64,000 bases of DNA from Ignavibacteriales bacterium (GCA_012517155.1 JAAYVN010000121.1:1-64000); one strand, 5' to 3'; numbered from the stretch's first letter, positions 31,052-40,373 are shown. Numbers and translations: made by a program. Notes: generated by a model from the letters alone, not told the origin.

Positions 31052-31630
31052 ATGGAAAAAGTTAATTTTGTTAAATCGGTATTTGATCTTAATTCACTCC
31101 CCAAATTAATTTTACCAGAAGTTATATTAGCGGGTAGATCCAACGTGGGGAAATCTACTTTCATTAACTCTTTCGTAAAAAAGAAGATTGCTATGACTAG
31201 TTCTACTCCTGGGAAAACGAGATCTATCAATTACTACATCGTTTCGGAAAGATACTACATTGTAGACTTGCCAGGATTTGGATATTCAAAAGCCGGAAAA
31301 GAAATAACCGAGAAATGGAAAGATTTATTAAAGAACTTTTTTACACATGAAAGGGGAAAGAGGTTGATTTTACACATTATTGACAGCCGCCACGAACCTA
31401 CTATACTTGATGAAGTATTCCGTGATTTAGCAGACAATTTTAATTACAAGTATGTAGTAGTCCTGAATAAAACAGATAAACTTCGAAGAGGAGAATACAC
31501 CAATGCACTTCGAAATATTGTGAAATTCAAGGAAGGATTAGAGTTAAATCGCAATTTATTTCCTTATTCCTCGCTCACGTCAGATGGGAAAAGGGGGATA
31601 GCCTCACTTATAAAGGAATTTATAAAATAA
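31052..31630 (+). CDS. engB: Ribosome-biogenesis GTP-binding protein YsxC/EngB
   Basis: A 192-residue GTPase that helps late 50S assembly. G1 is AGRSNVGKS (about residues 27-35), the switch threonine lies in TPGKTRSINYY, G3 is DLPG and G4 is NKTD, followed by a basic segment. The length fits the family. ATG at 31052 directly follows a terminator T-run and has no Shine-Dalgarno site. Its stop abuts the stop of the opposite-strand ATPase gene with no gap. Confidence 0.93.
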   Translation: MEKVNFVKSVFDLNSLPKLILPEVILAGRSNVGKSTFINSFVKKKIAMTSSTPGKTRSINYYIVSERYYIVDLPGFGYSKAGKEITEKWKDLLKNFFTHERGKRLILHIIDSRHEPTILDEVFRDLADNFNYKYVVVLNKTDKLRRGEYTNALRNIVKFKEGLELNRNLFPYSSLTSDGKRGIASLIKEFIK

Positions 31631-33298
31631 TTATTTATTATTAATTCTTTCCCAGAGTTCAAGATATACTTCGGGATGGATATCTTTCTTCTTTTGTGCT
31701 AATAAATCGTTTAAATTATTTTTCTCAGACTGTTCAATTATGCCATCCAACAAGAAATAATCCCTTTTTCGATCAATCTGATCGCGCAAATCATAGGATT
31801 GTTCGAGTTGGTGGATTTTCGAAATCGCATTATTAAAAAGGATCAAGAGAAGAATATAGTCTTCATTTTTAATCCTATTTTTGGCAAAATCTAATTCTAA
31901 ATTGTGCTTAATAATTTGCATCCCCTTTATTACTTCAATATATTCAACCTCACCATCTTTAAATTTATAACTTAAACTATTTATGTGCGCCGAATAATTT
32001 TCAAATTTCTTTTTTCTTTTCCGAATTAAGAACCAACCAAAAGCAAGTGGTATTAGTGTGAGAACAAGTCCACCGCCAATTTCACCTACAATTCCGAGTT
32101 CTTCAGCTTTATTATATAATAAGAGAATTGGACTTGACTCCGGAATAATTCCGTTATTTTCTATAGAAAACAGTATATCAGAAAATTCATCCTTTGTAAT
32201 TGATTGGGTTGAACTAAAATTAGTTATATTAATTACAAATTCGTTAACGAAATCATCAAATTTGTCCTCTCTGATAAGTTTTCTCAGGCCAGACCAATTT
32301 CCAAGAGTAAAGCCAGCATCAAATTTATTAGAAATGTGATCATTTGCTCTTTTAAAGAAATAAACCAATCTCTTAATATGTGTAAAAGACAGAGAATCTT
32401 TTTCTATACGGGTTTTAATAAAAAGCAGGAAAGTTGATGGGTCTGCGTTTAACATAAATATTGAACCTAATCTTCTTCTTATTTCCGCATTTATTTCGAT
32501 TGTATATCCGGGTTCACTATGAGTAGCTGAAATAATATAAAGATTTTGCGGGATTAATCTAACCGGTGAATAACCATCGATCTTTATAGGATCTTCTTCT
32601 CTATCAAGTGAGTTCCAAATCTGAGCGCCAAACACAGGAGATGGGTAAACCTTGTCAACATCATCGAGAATAAACACATAATTTAGATTCGGATTTTCAT
32701 AGCATTTTTCAATAAGCTCAAGAAATTTACCGGGCACAAAGCGATTATTGACATAATTACCTATAAATTCTTTATTATATTCAACTTCCAACTTTTCAAC
32801 ACAATTAAGACGAAGAATACTATTCTCATTTCCGGTGATCAGTAAAGACATCCGGTCAATTAAAGTGGTTTTCCCACTACCGGAAACGCCCTGAAGAATG
32901 ATTTTATTTTGTGAATAAGCAGAAGAGGAGGTTTTTTTTTTCGATAATTTTTTAAGAAAATCAAAATATAAATCTGCACTACCAATGAGAGGATATGGTT
33001 TATCAACCACTTCTTCAAATGGAACAGGATTGGGATTGAATTTTTGAAACTGATTGTAGAAACTTCTCAGGGAATCATAGCGTTCCTGAATAGGGATAAT
33101 TCGAAATTTAAGCGAGTCCTTTTGGGTGACTGAATTTAAACTTGCAGAAGAATCAATGATTCCATTACTTATTAGTATCTTATCGAGATCATTCCAATAT
33201 GGATCGGTCTCATTTAATAAGAGATAGTGTCCAAGATAATAAAGGAGAATAAGGACCGGGATTGAAGAACTAATATATAGAATGATTTTTTTTTGCAT
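31631..33298 (-). CDS. Membrane-anchored AAA+ ATPase of unknown function
   Basis: A 555-residue protein. One hydrophobic helix is at residues 5-28. An AAA+ ATPase domain follows (about 130-300): Walker A GVSGSGKTT (137-145), Walker B VFILDDVDK (208-216), a sensor-1-like ISATHSE (256-262) and an arginine cluster RRR (274-276). A second hydrophobic helix is at 408-425, followed by RKRKKK and a helical, charged C-terminal domain. The ATPase resembles the McrB/MoxR-like AAA_5 type, which is a loose assignment. Positive charges on the outer side of both helices predict the ATPase domain outside the cytoplasm, which is unexpected. No partner gene is nearby. Confidence 0.75.
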   Translation of the reverse strand: MQKKIILYISSSIPVLILLYYLGHYLLLNETDPYWNDLDKILISNGIIDSSASLNSVTQKDSLKFRIIPIQERYDSLRSFYNQFQKFNPNPVPFEEVVDKPYPLIGSADLYFDFLKKLSKKKTSSSAYSQNKIILQGVSGSGKTTLIDRMSLLITGNENSILRLNCVEKLEVEYNKEFIGNYVNNRFVPGKFLELIEKCYENPNLNYVFILDDVDKVYPSPVFGAQIWNSLDREEDPIKIDGYSPVRLIPQNLYIISATHSEPGYTIEINAEIRRRLGSIFMLNADPSTFLLFIKTRIEKDSLSFTHIKRLVYFFKRANDHISNKFDAGFTLGNWSGLRKLIREDKFDDFVNEFVINITNFSSTQSITKDEFSDILFSIENNGIIPESSPILLLYNKAEELGIVGEIGGGLVLTLIPLAFGWFLIRKRKKKFENYSAHINSLSYKFKDGEVEYIEVIKGMQIIKHNLELDFAKNRIKNEDYILLLILFNNAISKIHQLEQSYDLRDQIDRKRDYFLLDGIIEQSEKNNLNDLLAQKKKDIHPEVYLELWERINNK

Positions 33299-33308
33299 AT
33301 CTATATAT

Positions 33309-33335
33309 AAAAAAAGCGGTTTAAGTTAACCGCTT
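33309..33335 (-). terminator. Terminator of the 54-residue gene, minus strand
   Basis: On the minus strand AAGCGGTT pairs with AACCGCTT around a 6-base loop and is followed by seven T residues. It overlaps the last bases of the small gene and lies between it and the AAA+ ATPase gene, so the two are probably separate transcripts or only weakly linked. Confidence 0.75.
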
Positions 33336-33498
33336 AATTAATCTCTGATACTTTACTTATATCGTCAAGTTTTACAAATTTTTCAGAGAATTTATAAGAA
33401 CCTTTACCAGTTTTTATCGTCTTTATAACTTTAACATTAATGGACGAGTCCTTCTTTTTGGCTTTTGCTTTTTCGGCGAAGGTTTGTTGTTTTGCCAT
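33334..33498 (-). CDS. Small basic protein, DUF4295-like
   Basis: A 54-residue protein: ATG at 33498-33496 with TAGGAG upstream and TAA at 33336-33334. It begins MAKQQTFAEKAKAKKK and continues VKVIKTIKTGKGSYKFSEKF (about 21-41). The pattern of KVIK, then K-G-Y-x-F-x-E, recalls the small DUF4295 proteins that Bacteroidota encode beside rpmG/rpmB and that are ribosome-linked. The resemblance is from memory and partial. A good ribosome site and a proper terminator argue for a real, expressed gene. Confidence 0.7.
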   Translation of the reverse strand: MAKQQTFAEKAKAKKKDSSINVKVIKTIKTGKGSYKFSEKFVKLDDISKVSEIN

Positions 33499-33684
33499 TG
33501 CATACTCCTATTAATTTTATTTTTAAAAATACGAAAAATACCTGGGAAAATAAAGATAAAAATAGAGTAATAATAGATAATTAAGAAACACACTGTAAAA
33601 ATAATATCTGGAAAACAAGGCGGGTTATCACATAATCAAATATTGGAGAGGAAGCGAAAAACCACCACAAATCTAATCATAAAT

Positions 33685-33715
33685 TTGTTTACATAAGAAT
33701 GATTCTATATATTTA
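33685..33715 (+). promoter_or_regulatory. Possible promoter of the M16-nuo-comM group
   Basis: TTG at 33685-33687 is followed after 20 bases by TATATTTA at 33708-33715, one base off the Bacteroidota TAnnTTTG pattern. It ends 19 bases before ATG at 33735. The gap from 33499 to 33734 holds no other recognisable feature. Confidence 0.35.
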
Positions 33716-33734
33716 CAAGTTAAATTAAGGATAA

Positions 33735-34988
33735 ATGTTGCAGAATATTAACATAACGAATACTGAGAACGGCGTTAGGGTGATAAGTGAATATCTGCCT
33801 TACGTAAAATCTTTTTCCCTTGGGTTTTGGTTTAGGAATGGAAGCCGGGTGGAGAACAAAAGTAATAATGGTATTTCTCATTTCCTCGAACATATGGTTT
33901 TTAAGGGAACACATAAAAGGAGTTCAAGGCGAATTGCAGAGGAGATTGAATCAGTGGGGGGCTATCTCAATGCCTTTACTTCAAAAGAAAACACTTGTTT
34001 CTATGGCCGGGGATTAGCACAACACTTCGGCAGGACATTCAGCGTACTGGCTGATATTCTGCAAGATCCTCTTTTCCGAGAGAATGACATAAAAAAAGAA
34101 GCTGGTGTTGTAATTGATGAGTTGTATGATATTCGTGATAATCCTGACGACTTGATTTTTGATGTTTTTGAAGAGAAATTGTTCAAAGGGAGGGGGTTGG
34201 GGAATTCTATTATAGGAAAAGAGGAAAACATCAGAAATTTTAATAGTGAAAGACTGCACAATTATTTTAATAATAATTATAAAAATGGAGATCTTGTTAT
34301 TGTAGCATCGGGGTTAGTGGAGCATGATAAATTAGTGTCTCTAACAGAAAGATATTTTAATAAGAGAAAAATAACAACTATATCAAATAAATCTTACAAG
34401 AATTATATAGCCAAGACGGAATTCATGCTTAATAAAGAAATACAACAAGTACATTGTATTCTGGGAAAACAAGGATATGGTTATAAGTCTGAAAAACGAA
34501 TTCCGCAGTTATTATTAAGTAATTTATTAGGTGAAGGGAGCAGTTCAAGATTATTTCAAGCGGTAAGAGAAAAAAGTGGAATAACATATCAAATACATAC
34601 ATTTGTTAATACGTTTTCAGATATCTCAAGTCTGGGTATATATTTTTCCACAAGTGAATCTTATTTCGACAAAGTACTGGAAGTAATTAAAAGAGAGACT
34701 GACAAACTTATCTGTAAAGAAATAAAGGAAAAGGAGTTAAACAGGGTTAAAGAGTTCGCCAAGGGGACATTGGTTATGAGTTTGGAGGGAACGACCAATA
34801 GGATGATAAGAATGGGAAGTTCGATACTTAACCACAGAAGGATTATTCCACCAGAAGAGGTAATAAAAAGGATTGACTCCGTAAGAATACAAGATATAAA
34901 AGAGTTAGCAGAAGAGCATTTAGAGTATTCGAAACTAAGTAAGATAGTAATCAGTTCAAATAAGAGATCAAATAAAAAGGTTGCATAA
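33735..34988 (+). CDS. M16-family zinc peptidase (single-unit form, MPP-beta-like)
   Basis: A 417-residue protein. The inverted zinc motif HFLEH is at residues 49-53, and the third ligand is probably the Glu of VVIDEL (about 129). The second half is the inactive M16 domain with the substrate-binding RLFQAVREKSGITYQIHT. No signal peptide is seen, so it is probably cytoplasmic, unlike the second M16 protein at 55505-58357. It is placed 14 bases ahead of nuoG, so the two may be co-transcribed. Function is not settled. Confidence 0.88.
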   Translation: MLQNINITNTENGVRVISEYLPYVKSFSLGFWFRNGSRVENKSNNGISHFLEHMVFKGTHKRSSRRIAEEIESVGGYLNAFTSKENTCFYGRGLAQHFGRTFSVLADILQDPLFRENDIKKEAGVVIDELYDIRDNPDDLIFDVFEEKLFKGRGLGNSIIGKEENIRNFNSERLHNYFNNNYKNGDLVIVASGLVEHDKLVSLTERYFNKRKITTISNKSYKNYIAKTEFMLNKEIQQVHCILGKQGYGYKSEKRIPQLLLSNLLGEGSSSRLFQAVREKSGITYQIHTFVNTFSDISSLGIYFSTSESYFDKVLEVIKRETDKLICKEIKEKELNRVKEFAKGTLVMSLEGTTNRMIRMGSSILNHRRIIPPEEVIKRIDSVRIQDIKELAEEHLEYSKLSKIVISSNKRSNKKVA

Positions 34989-35002
34989 GCAAAGGATAAG
35001 AA

Positions 35003-36676
35003 ATGCCTAAATTTCAAATAGACGGAAAAGAGTTCGAGTTTAAAAATGGTCAGACGGTTTTAGAGGTTGCACTAGAAAACGGGATAGATATTCCGCATTT
35101 TTGCTATCATCCTTTACTGTCAATATCGGGAAATTGTAGGATGTGTTTAGTAGAAATTGAAAAGATGCCAAAGTTAATGATATCTTGTTCTACTTTAGCA
35201 GCTGAAGGAATGGTCGTTCATACTCAGTCTGAAAGAGCCATTAATGCGCGAAAAGCAGTAATGGAATTTTTTCTTATAAACCATCCGCTCGATTGTCCTA
35301 TTTGTGATGAGGCGGGTGAATGCAAACTTCAAGATTATACTTATCAGCACAGTATAGGTGAAAGCCGGTTTACCGAGACAAAGAATTTAAAAGAAAAGAG
35401 GGTGCCTCTTGGACCCTATGTGATGTTTGATGGAGATAGATGTATAGCTTGTTCAAGGTGCATAAGATTCTGCGATGAAATTGCGAAGTCGAGTCAATTA
35501 ACATTTGTGAAAAGAGGTGACAGAGTAACAATAGAAACATTCCCGGGAATGCAACTAGACAATTCTTATTCGCTAAATGTAACCGATATATGCCCTGTGG
35601 GAGCCTTAACAAACAGAGATTTCCGATTTAAAGCAAGAGTGTGGGATATGTCGGCTACTAAATCTGTATGTATTGGATGTTCAAGAGGATGTAATATAGA
35701 AGTGTGGGTAAGGAGCAATGAGATCATGAGATTGACGCCCAGGTTTAATCCGGATGTAAATCAATACTGGATGTGCGATGAGGGAAGATTAAAAACGTGG
35801 AAGCATGTAAATTCCGATACCAGGATTAACGGGCCCCAACTTCGAAAAAACGGAACATTAGCAGAAGTGGGATGGGACGAAGCCTACGCATTTGCCATAA
35901 GTGAACTAAAAAATTTTAATAAAGATGAAATTGGAATAATCTTGTCGTCATCAGCCTCGATGGAAGATAATTACATGGGAATAAAGTTCGGCAAATCAGT
36001 TTTAGGCGCAAAATATTTTGGATATAAAAGCAAAGTTTTGAAAGGGAGCGGGGATGATATTCTGATAACTGATGATAAAGCGCCAAACACATTTGGGTTA
36101 GAATTGTTACTAAAAAGTTTTAGTGTAAGGATAGAAAATTCGTTTGAACAGGTGATGAGTTTGATAAATGAAGGGAAAATAAAAGCTTTGTTGGTAATTG
36201 AAGATGACATACTAAGCGGGTCGGAAGAATTAAACAAAACGTTAGATCGACTTGATTTGCTTATTGTTACGGCTTCCAATATGAATAAGACTGCAGAGAA
36301 AGCCCACATAATATTTGCAGCATCGACATATGCGGAAAAAAACGGGACATTTGTTAATGTAAGCGGAAGAATTCAAAGGACAAAGCCCGCGGTTGTTACA
36401 TCTGAAAGAGAACGAAGCCTGGACGGATTTGAAATGAGCAGACTTGACAAGTTCGGAACAGAGTGGGACAAATGGGGGAAGGTCAATAAGATAGAGGCCA
36501 GGGCATCGTGGAAAATACTAAACGGGTTGGGGGTGGTTATGGGGCAGAAATTAAAGTACAACATGGCAGAGGAGGTCTTTGTTGATCTGAGCAAAACAAT
36601 TGATAAACTGTCCGGTTTAGATTACAGAGCAATAGGGGAAACCGGTGTTCAATTAAAGTTAACAAATACAAACTAG
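35003..36676 (+). CDS. nuoG: NADH-quinone oxidoreductase subunit G (short form)
   Basis: A 557-residue complex I electron-transfer subunit. The 2Fe-2S ligands are C34, C45, C48 and C62. The His-Cys cluster is H94, C98, C101 and C107. A 4Fe-4S cluster is C147, C150, C153 and C197, with C157 nearby. The off-path N7 cluster is C223, C226, C230 and C258, with the same spacing as E. coli. The molybdopterin-oxidoreductase-like remainder is much shorter than in E. coli (908 residues). It is followed by nuoH after 17 bases. Confidence 0.93.
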   Translation: MPKFQIDGKEFEFKNGQTVLEVALENGIDIPHFCYHPLLSISGNCRMCLVEIEKMPKLMISCSTLAAEGMVVHTQSERAINARKAVMEFFLINHPLDCPICDEAGECKLQDYTYQHSIGESRFTETKNLKEKRVPLGPYVMFDGDRCIACSRCIRFCDEIAKSSQLTFVKRGDRVTIETFPGMQLDNSYSLNVTDICPVGALTNRDFRFKARVWDMSATKSVCIGCSRGCNIEVWVRSNEIMRLTPRFNPDVNQYWMCDEGRLKTWKHVNSDTRINGPQLRKNGTLAEVGWDEAYAFAISELKNFNKDEIGIILSSSASMEDNYMGIKFGKSVLGAKYFGYKSKVLKGSGDDILITDDKAPNTFGLELLLKSFSVRIENSFEQVMSLINEGKIKALLVIEDDILSGSEELNKTLDRLDLLIVTASNMNKTAEKAHIIFAASTYAEKNGTFVNVSGRIQRTKPAVVTSERERSLDGFEMSRLDKFGTEWDKWGKVNKIEARASWKILNGLGVVMGQKLKYNMAEEVFVDLSKTIDKLSGLDYRAIGETGVQLKLTNTN

Positions 36677-36693
36677 GATTATCGGAGCAGATA

Positions 36694-37722
36694 ATGGATT
36701 TATGGACAATAATAATAATCAGTATAATCAAGATACTGTTTGTTGTTACAATAACACTTTTGACAGTTTCATATTTGGTTTATTTTGAAAGAAAAATAAG
36801 CGCATGGGTTCAGGATAGAATCGGACCCAACAGAGTGGGATGGTATGGGCTTTTACAACCATTCGCGGATGTTTTCAAGTTGTTTTTAAAAGAGGATATT
36901 GTTCCCGATGCTTCTATTAAGTCAATTCATACTTTAGCTCCCATCATAACATTGTTTGTAGCATTTAGTACTTATGCGGTATTACCGTGGGGTCCTCCTG
37001 TTAATATATTTGGTTATGAGATACCTTTGGTATTGGCAGATGTCAACTCAGGAATATTAATAGTATTAGCTCTGACTTCATTGGGTGTGTATGGTATAAC
37101 ATTTAGTGGTTGGGCATCCGGGAGTAAGTATTCTCTACTTGGTGGAGTAAGATCATCAGCACAAATGATTTCGTATGAAATATCGATGGGATTTTCAGTA
37201 GCCGGGGTATTATTAATTTCGGAATCACTAAGACCTGCAGCAATTATTGAATCGCAGAGTGGATGGATGTGGAATGCCTTTATTCAGCCAATAGGTTTTA
37301 TAACATTTCTTGTGTCGGCATTTGCTGAAACGAACCGACTCCCATTTGATTTACCAGAAGCAGAGCCTGAATTAGTGGGAGGATACCATACGGAATACAG
37401 TAGTATGAAGTTCGCAGCTTTTTTTCTTGCTGAGTATGCTAACATGATAATTTCGAGTGGATTAATAGTGACATTATATTTGGGTGGCTGGCAGGTTCCA
37501 TATATTGAAACTTTTGGTTTGAGCAGCGGATGGGTCACAATGATGCAAATAGGAGCGTTTTTTTTCAAAGTGGGGGCTGTGTTATTCTTCTTCATATGGG
37601 TCAGGTGGTCAATACCGAGATTCAAATATAACCAGTTAATGAATTTGGGTTGGAAAGTAATGTTTCCACTAGCTTTAGTGAACCTTGTATGGGTCGCAAT
37701 ATTAGTAATGTTATTAAACTAA
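36694..37722 (+). CDS. nuoH: NADH-quinone oxidoreductase subunit H
   Basis: A 342-residue inner-membrane subunit at the quinone-binding junction of complex I, with about eight hydrophobic helices. Conserved segments are ERKISAWVQDRIGPNRVG near the start, SYEISMGFSVAGVLL and the charged loop AETNRLPFDLPEAEPELVGG. It lies between nuoG and nuoI. Confidence 0.96.
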   Translation: MDLWTIIIISIIKILFVVTITLLTVSYLVYFERKISAWVQDRIGPNRVGWYGLLQPFADVFKLFLKEDIVPDASIKSIHTLAPIITLFVAFSTYAVLPWGPPVNIFGYEIPLVLADVNSGILIVLALTSLGVYGITFSGWASGSKYSLLGGVRSSAQMISYEISMGFSVAGVLLISESLRPAAIIESQSGWMWNAFIQPIGFITFLVSAFAETNRLPFDLPEAEPELVGGYHTEYSSMKFAAFFLAEYANMIISSGLIVTLYLGGWQVPYIETFGLSSGWVTMMQIGAFFFKVGAVLFFFIWVRWSIPRFKYNQLMNLGWKVMFPLALVNLVWVAILVMLLN

Positions 37723-37737
37723 ATTAGTGAGCAAGCG

Positions 37738-38232
37738 ATGGCGAAGAAAAAGAGATTAAAAGACTTAAATTTTCTTGAGAAAATATACTTGCCCGAGATA
37801 TCTAAAGGACTGGTACAAACATTCAAAAAGATGTTTCAGCCCAGATTCACAATGGAATATCCGGAAGTGAAATTTGAACCCCCAGATTCATACAGAGGAA
37901 GACCAGTGCTGGTACAAGAAGAAAATGGGGAGGAGAGGTGTGTTGCCTGCGGTTTATGTTCACGAGTATGTCCAGCGCTTGCAATTGAAATACAGGCGGG
38001 TGAAACAGAGAGGGAGAAGGAAAGATATCCTGAAAGATTTGAGATTAACATGATAAGATGCATATTCTGTGGATTATGTGAAGAAGTATGTCCAGAAGAA
38101 GCAATTATTATGAGTAAAGATTATGAGTTGGTTTTTAGTAACAGGGAGGATGCACTATATGGGAAGGACAAGTTACTAGTACCTATTAATGAGTTACAGG
38201 ATAGAATTAACTTTTTAAGGAAGCATAAATAA
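37738..38232 (+). CDS. nuoI: NADH-quinone oxidoreductase subunit I
   Basis: A 164-residue ferredoxin-like subunit with two 4Fe-4S clusters (N6a and N6b): C68, C71, C74, C78 and C108, C111, C114, C118. It hands electrons from NuoG/NuoF to the quinone site. The remaining nuo genes are not in this window; the following gene is an unrelated ComM-type ATPase. Confidence 0.95.
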   Translation: MAKKKRLKDLNFLEKIYLPEISKGLVQTFKKMFQPRFTMEYPEVKFEPPDSYRGRPVLVQEENGEERCVACGLCSRVCPALAIEIQAGETEREKERYPERFEINMIRCIFCGLCEEVCPEEAIIMSKDYELVFSNREDALYGKDKLLVPINELQDRINFLRKHK

Positions 38233-38298
38233 GCAGGATAAAATCGAGGGTAGGGGGAGAAACTATTTGGGGTTGTATTAACTTAATGGGAGCAGCTG

Positions 38299-39837
38299 AT
38301 GATATCAAGAATATTAACAAGTTCCACTATTGGGATTGATGCTTTTTTTGTAGAGATCGAGACTCATGCCGAGAGAGCATTGCCCGCAGTGACAATGGTA
38401 GGTCTACCAGACAATGCAGTAAAGGAAAGCAAGGAGAGAGTACTTTCGGCAATAAAGAATACCGGTTTTGAAAAGCCCAGATTAAGGTTGACAATAAATT
38501 TAGCACCCGCAGATGTGAAGAAGGAGGGGAGTGCTTTTGATTTACCGATAGCAATTGGTATTTTGGCTGCTGATGAGAAAGTGAAGGGGGATTTATTAGG
38601 ATCTACATTAATATTAGGAGAGTTATCATTAGATGGACGACTTCGTCATATAAAGGGAGCCCTGCCAATTACAGTTCATGCACGAAATAATGAAATTAAG
38701 AGAATAATAGTGCCTACAGAATCAGTAAAGGAAGCTTCGATAGTTGATGGGATTGAAGTTTATGGAATGGATACATTACGAGAAGTTGCAGATTTTCTTA
38801 ATGGGGAAGAAGGAAAATTGCCAACTAAAACCAGTATTGAAGAAATTTTTTCTGATGTTAATAAATATCATCTTGATTTTTCGGATGTGAAGGGGCAGGA
38901 AAACGTAAAAAGAGCTTTGGAGGTAGCAGCTGCGGGGGCTCATAATATAATAATGATTGGATCCCCGGGGAGTGGGAAGACAATGTTAGCCAAAAGAATT
39001 CCCACAATTTTGCCACCGATGACATTTGAGGAAGCTTTAGAGACTACTAAGATTCATTCTGTAGCAGGGATTTTGGGGAAGGGGCAAGCTTTAATAACAG
39101 AACGACCATTCCGATCGCCGCATCACACGGTAAGTGATGCTGCACTTGTTGGAGGGGGATCATATCCAAGGCCAGGAGAAGTTTCATTTGCACATCACGG
39201 GGTTCTTTTTCTTGATGAGCTTCCTGAATTCAAAAAAAATGTGCTGGAAGTAATGAGACAACCACTGGAGGATGGGAAAGTGACGGTTAGCCGGTCAAAG
39301 ATGACCTTGGAGTTCCCAGCTAATTTTATGCTTGCAGCAGCAATGAACCCTTGTCCATGCGGGTTTTATTCAGATCCTGTAAAAAAGTGTACTTGTGTAG
39401 AAAATCAGATTCAAAAATATATGGCAAGGATATCAGGCCCGTTGCTGGACAGAATTGATATTCATATACAGGTGCCATCAGTAAAGTACAAAGATTTGTC
39501 ATCCGAATCAAAGGGAGAACCTTCTGATACAATCAGGGAAAGGGTAATGAAAGCCAGACATGTGCAAATAAGGAGGTTTGAGGGTTTGAAACATATATTC
39601 ACGAATGCCGACATGGGGGCAAGGGAAGTAAGAACATATTGTAAACTTGACCAGAGTGGTTCGGATTTGATAAAGATGGCAATGAACAAGCTTGGATTAT
39701 CAGCAAGAGCTTATGACAGAATTCTAAAGGTGGGAAGGACAATTGCCGATCTTGAGGGAGAAGAAAGGATATTACCACAGCATATCAGCGAGGCGATCCA
39801 ATACAGAAGTCTTGACAGAGAATTATGGAAACATTAG
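38299..39837 (+). CDS. comM: YifB/ComM family Mg-chelatase-like AAA+ ATPase
   Basis: A 512-residue protein. It has the N-terminal Lon-like domain (LPAVTMVGLPDNAVKESKER), Walker A GSPGSGKT at residues 221-228, LFLDELPEF as Walker B, the cysteine motif CPCGFYSD...CTC and the C-terminal SARAYDRILKVGRTIADL. ComM is a hexameric branch-migration helicase for natural transformation in Vibrio and Haemophilus; the same role here is inference. It shares the direction of nuoI, 66 bases away. Confidence 0.92.
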   Translation: MISRILTSSTIGIDAFFVEIETHAERALPAVTMVGLPDNAVKESKERVLSAIKNTGFEKPRLRLTINLAPADVKKEGSAFDLPIAIGILAADEKVKGDLLGSTLILGELSLDGRLRHIKGALPITVHARNNEIKRIIVPTESVKEASIVDGIEVYGMDTLREVADFLNGEEGKLPTKTSIEEIFSDVNKYHLDFSDVKGQENVKRALEVAAAGAHNIIMIGSPGSGKTMLAKRIPTILPPMTFEEALETTKIHSVAGILGKGQALITERPFRSPHHTVSDAALVGGGSYPRPGEVSFAHHGVLFLDELPEFKKNVLEVMRQPLEDGKVTVSRSKMTLEFPANFMLAAAMNPCPCGFYSDPVKKCTCVENQIQKYMARISGPLLDRIDIHIQVPSVKYKDLSSESKGEPSDTIRERVMKARHVQIRRFEGLKHIFTNADMGAREVRTYCKLDQSGSDLIKMAMNKLGLSARAYDRILKVGRTIADLEGEERILPQHISEAIQYRSLDRELWKH

Positions 39838-39839
39838 AC

Positions 39840-40373
39840 TCAGAGGTTTGAGATTTCATCAAACCAGAAAGGAGGGGATGGTGATTTTGAAATTTCTTCA
39901 AATTTGAGTTTTTCTTTTAAAAGTGCAATTTCCGAAGTATCAAGGAAGGGGACAATGGTTGTTGGGAGGGAAAGGATGCGCTTTGAAGAAACAATTCCTT
40001 CCAAAACCACAGAATTTAAGAGTTTATAATTTTTCAATTCCTTAAAAACGAAGAGCAAATCATAGATGTTTGTTGCTCCATTGTCGAACTCAGAAACGAT
40101 TTTTTCAATAAATGCCGGTTGCAAATCAATGGGAGTATCTTTAATTGAGTACCAGAGTTTATCAACCTTCCTTTTGTTATCCTGACGCAGTTTAGATGTG
40201 AAGTAAAGAAAGAACTGACCTCGTTTCATTTCATTCAATTTTTCAGAGAACTCCTCGTTTTTTATCTGAGAAAAGTGAAAAAAGATATCATTCGGATAGT
40301 GGAGACTTTTGAGGAAACCAAAACCCTTGGGGTCTATTTTTTTTACTCGGCAAAAATCAAGAGGTTCAATCAT
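39840..40373 (-). CDS. Cold-shock-domain-like protein with C-terminal helical region
   Basis: A 177-residue protein. The first 70 residues look like a cold shock domain: V10-KK-x-DPKGFGFL resembles RNP-1 (KGFGFI) and DIFFHFSQI (29-37) resembles RNP-2. The remaining 100 residues are helical and charged with no family recognised. Nucleic-acid binding is the likely role. It is convergent with comM and divergent from the DEAD-box helicase, which also works on RNA. Confidence 0.7.
   Translation of the reverse strand: MIEPLDFCRVKKIDPKGFGFLKSLHYPNDIFFHFSQIKNEEFSEKLNEMKRGQFFLYFTSKLRQDNKRKVDKLWYSIKDTPIDLQPAFIEKIVSEFDNGATNIYDLLFVFKELKNYKLLNSVVLEGIVSSKRILSLPTTIVPFLDTSEIALLKEKLKFEEISKSPSPPFWFDEISNL

Noticed and set aside
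32058-32339. Plus-strand 93-residue frame inside the AAA+ gene
   Set aside because: Antisense to a well-supported gene with no ribosome site.
31631-33298. McrBC-type restriction ATPase
   Set aside because: There is no McrC partner and the protein has membrane helices; the resemblance is limited to the general AAA+ motifs.
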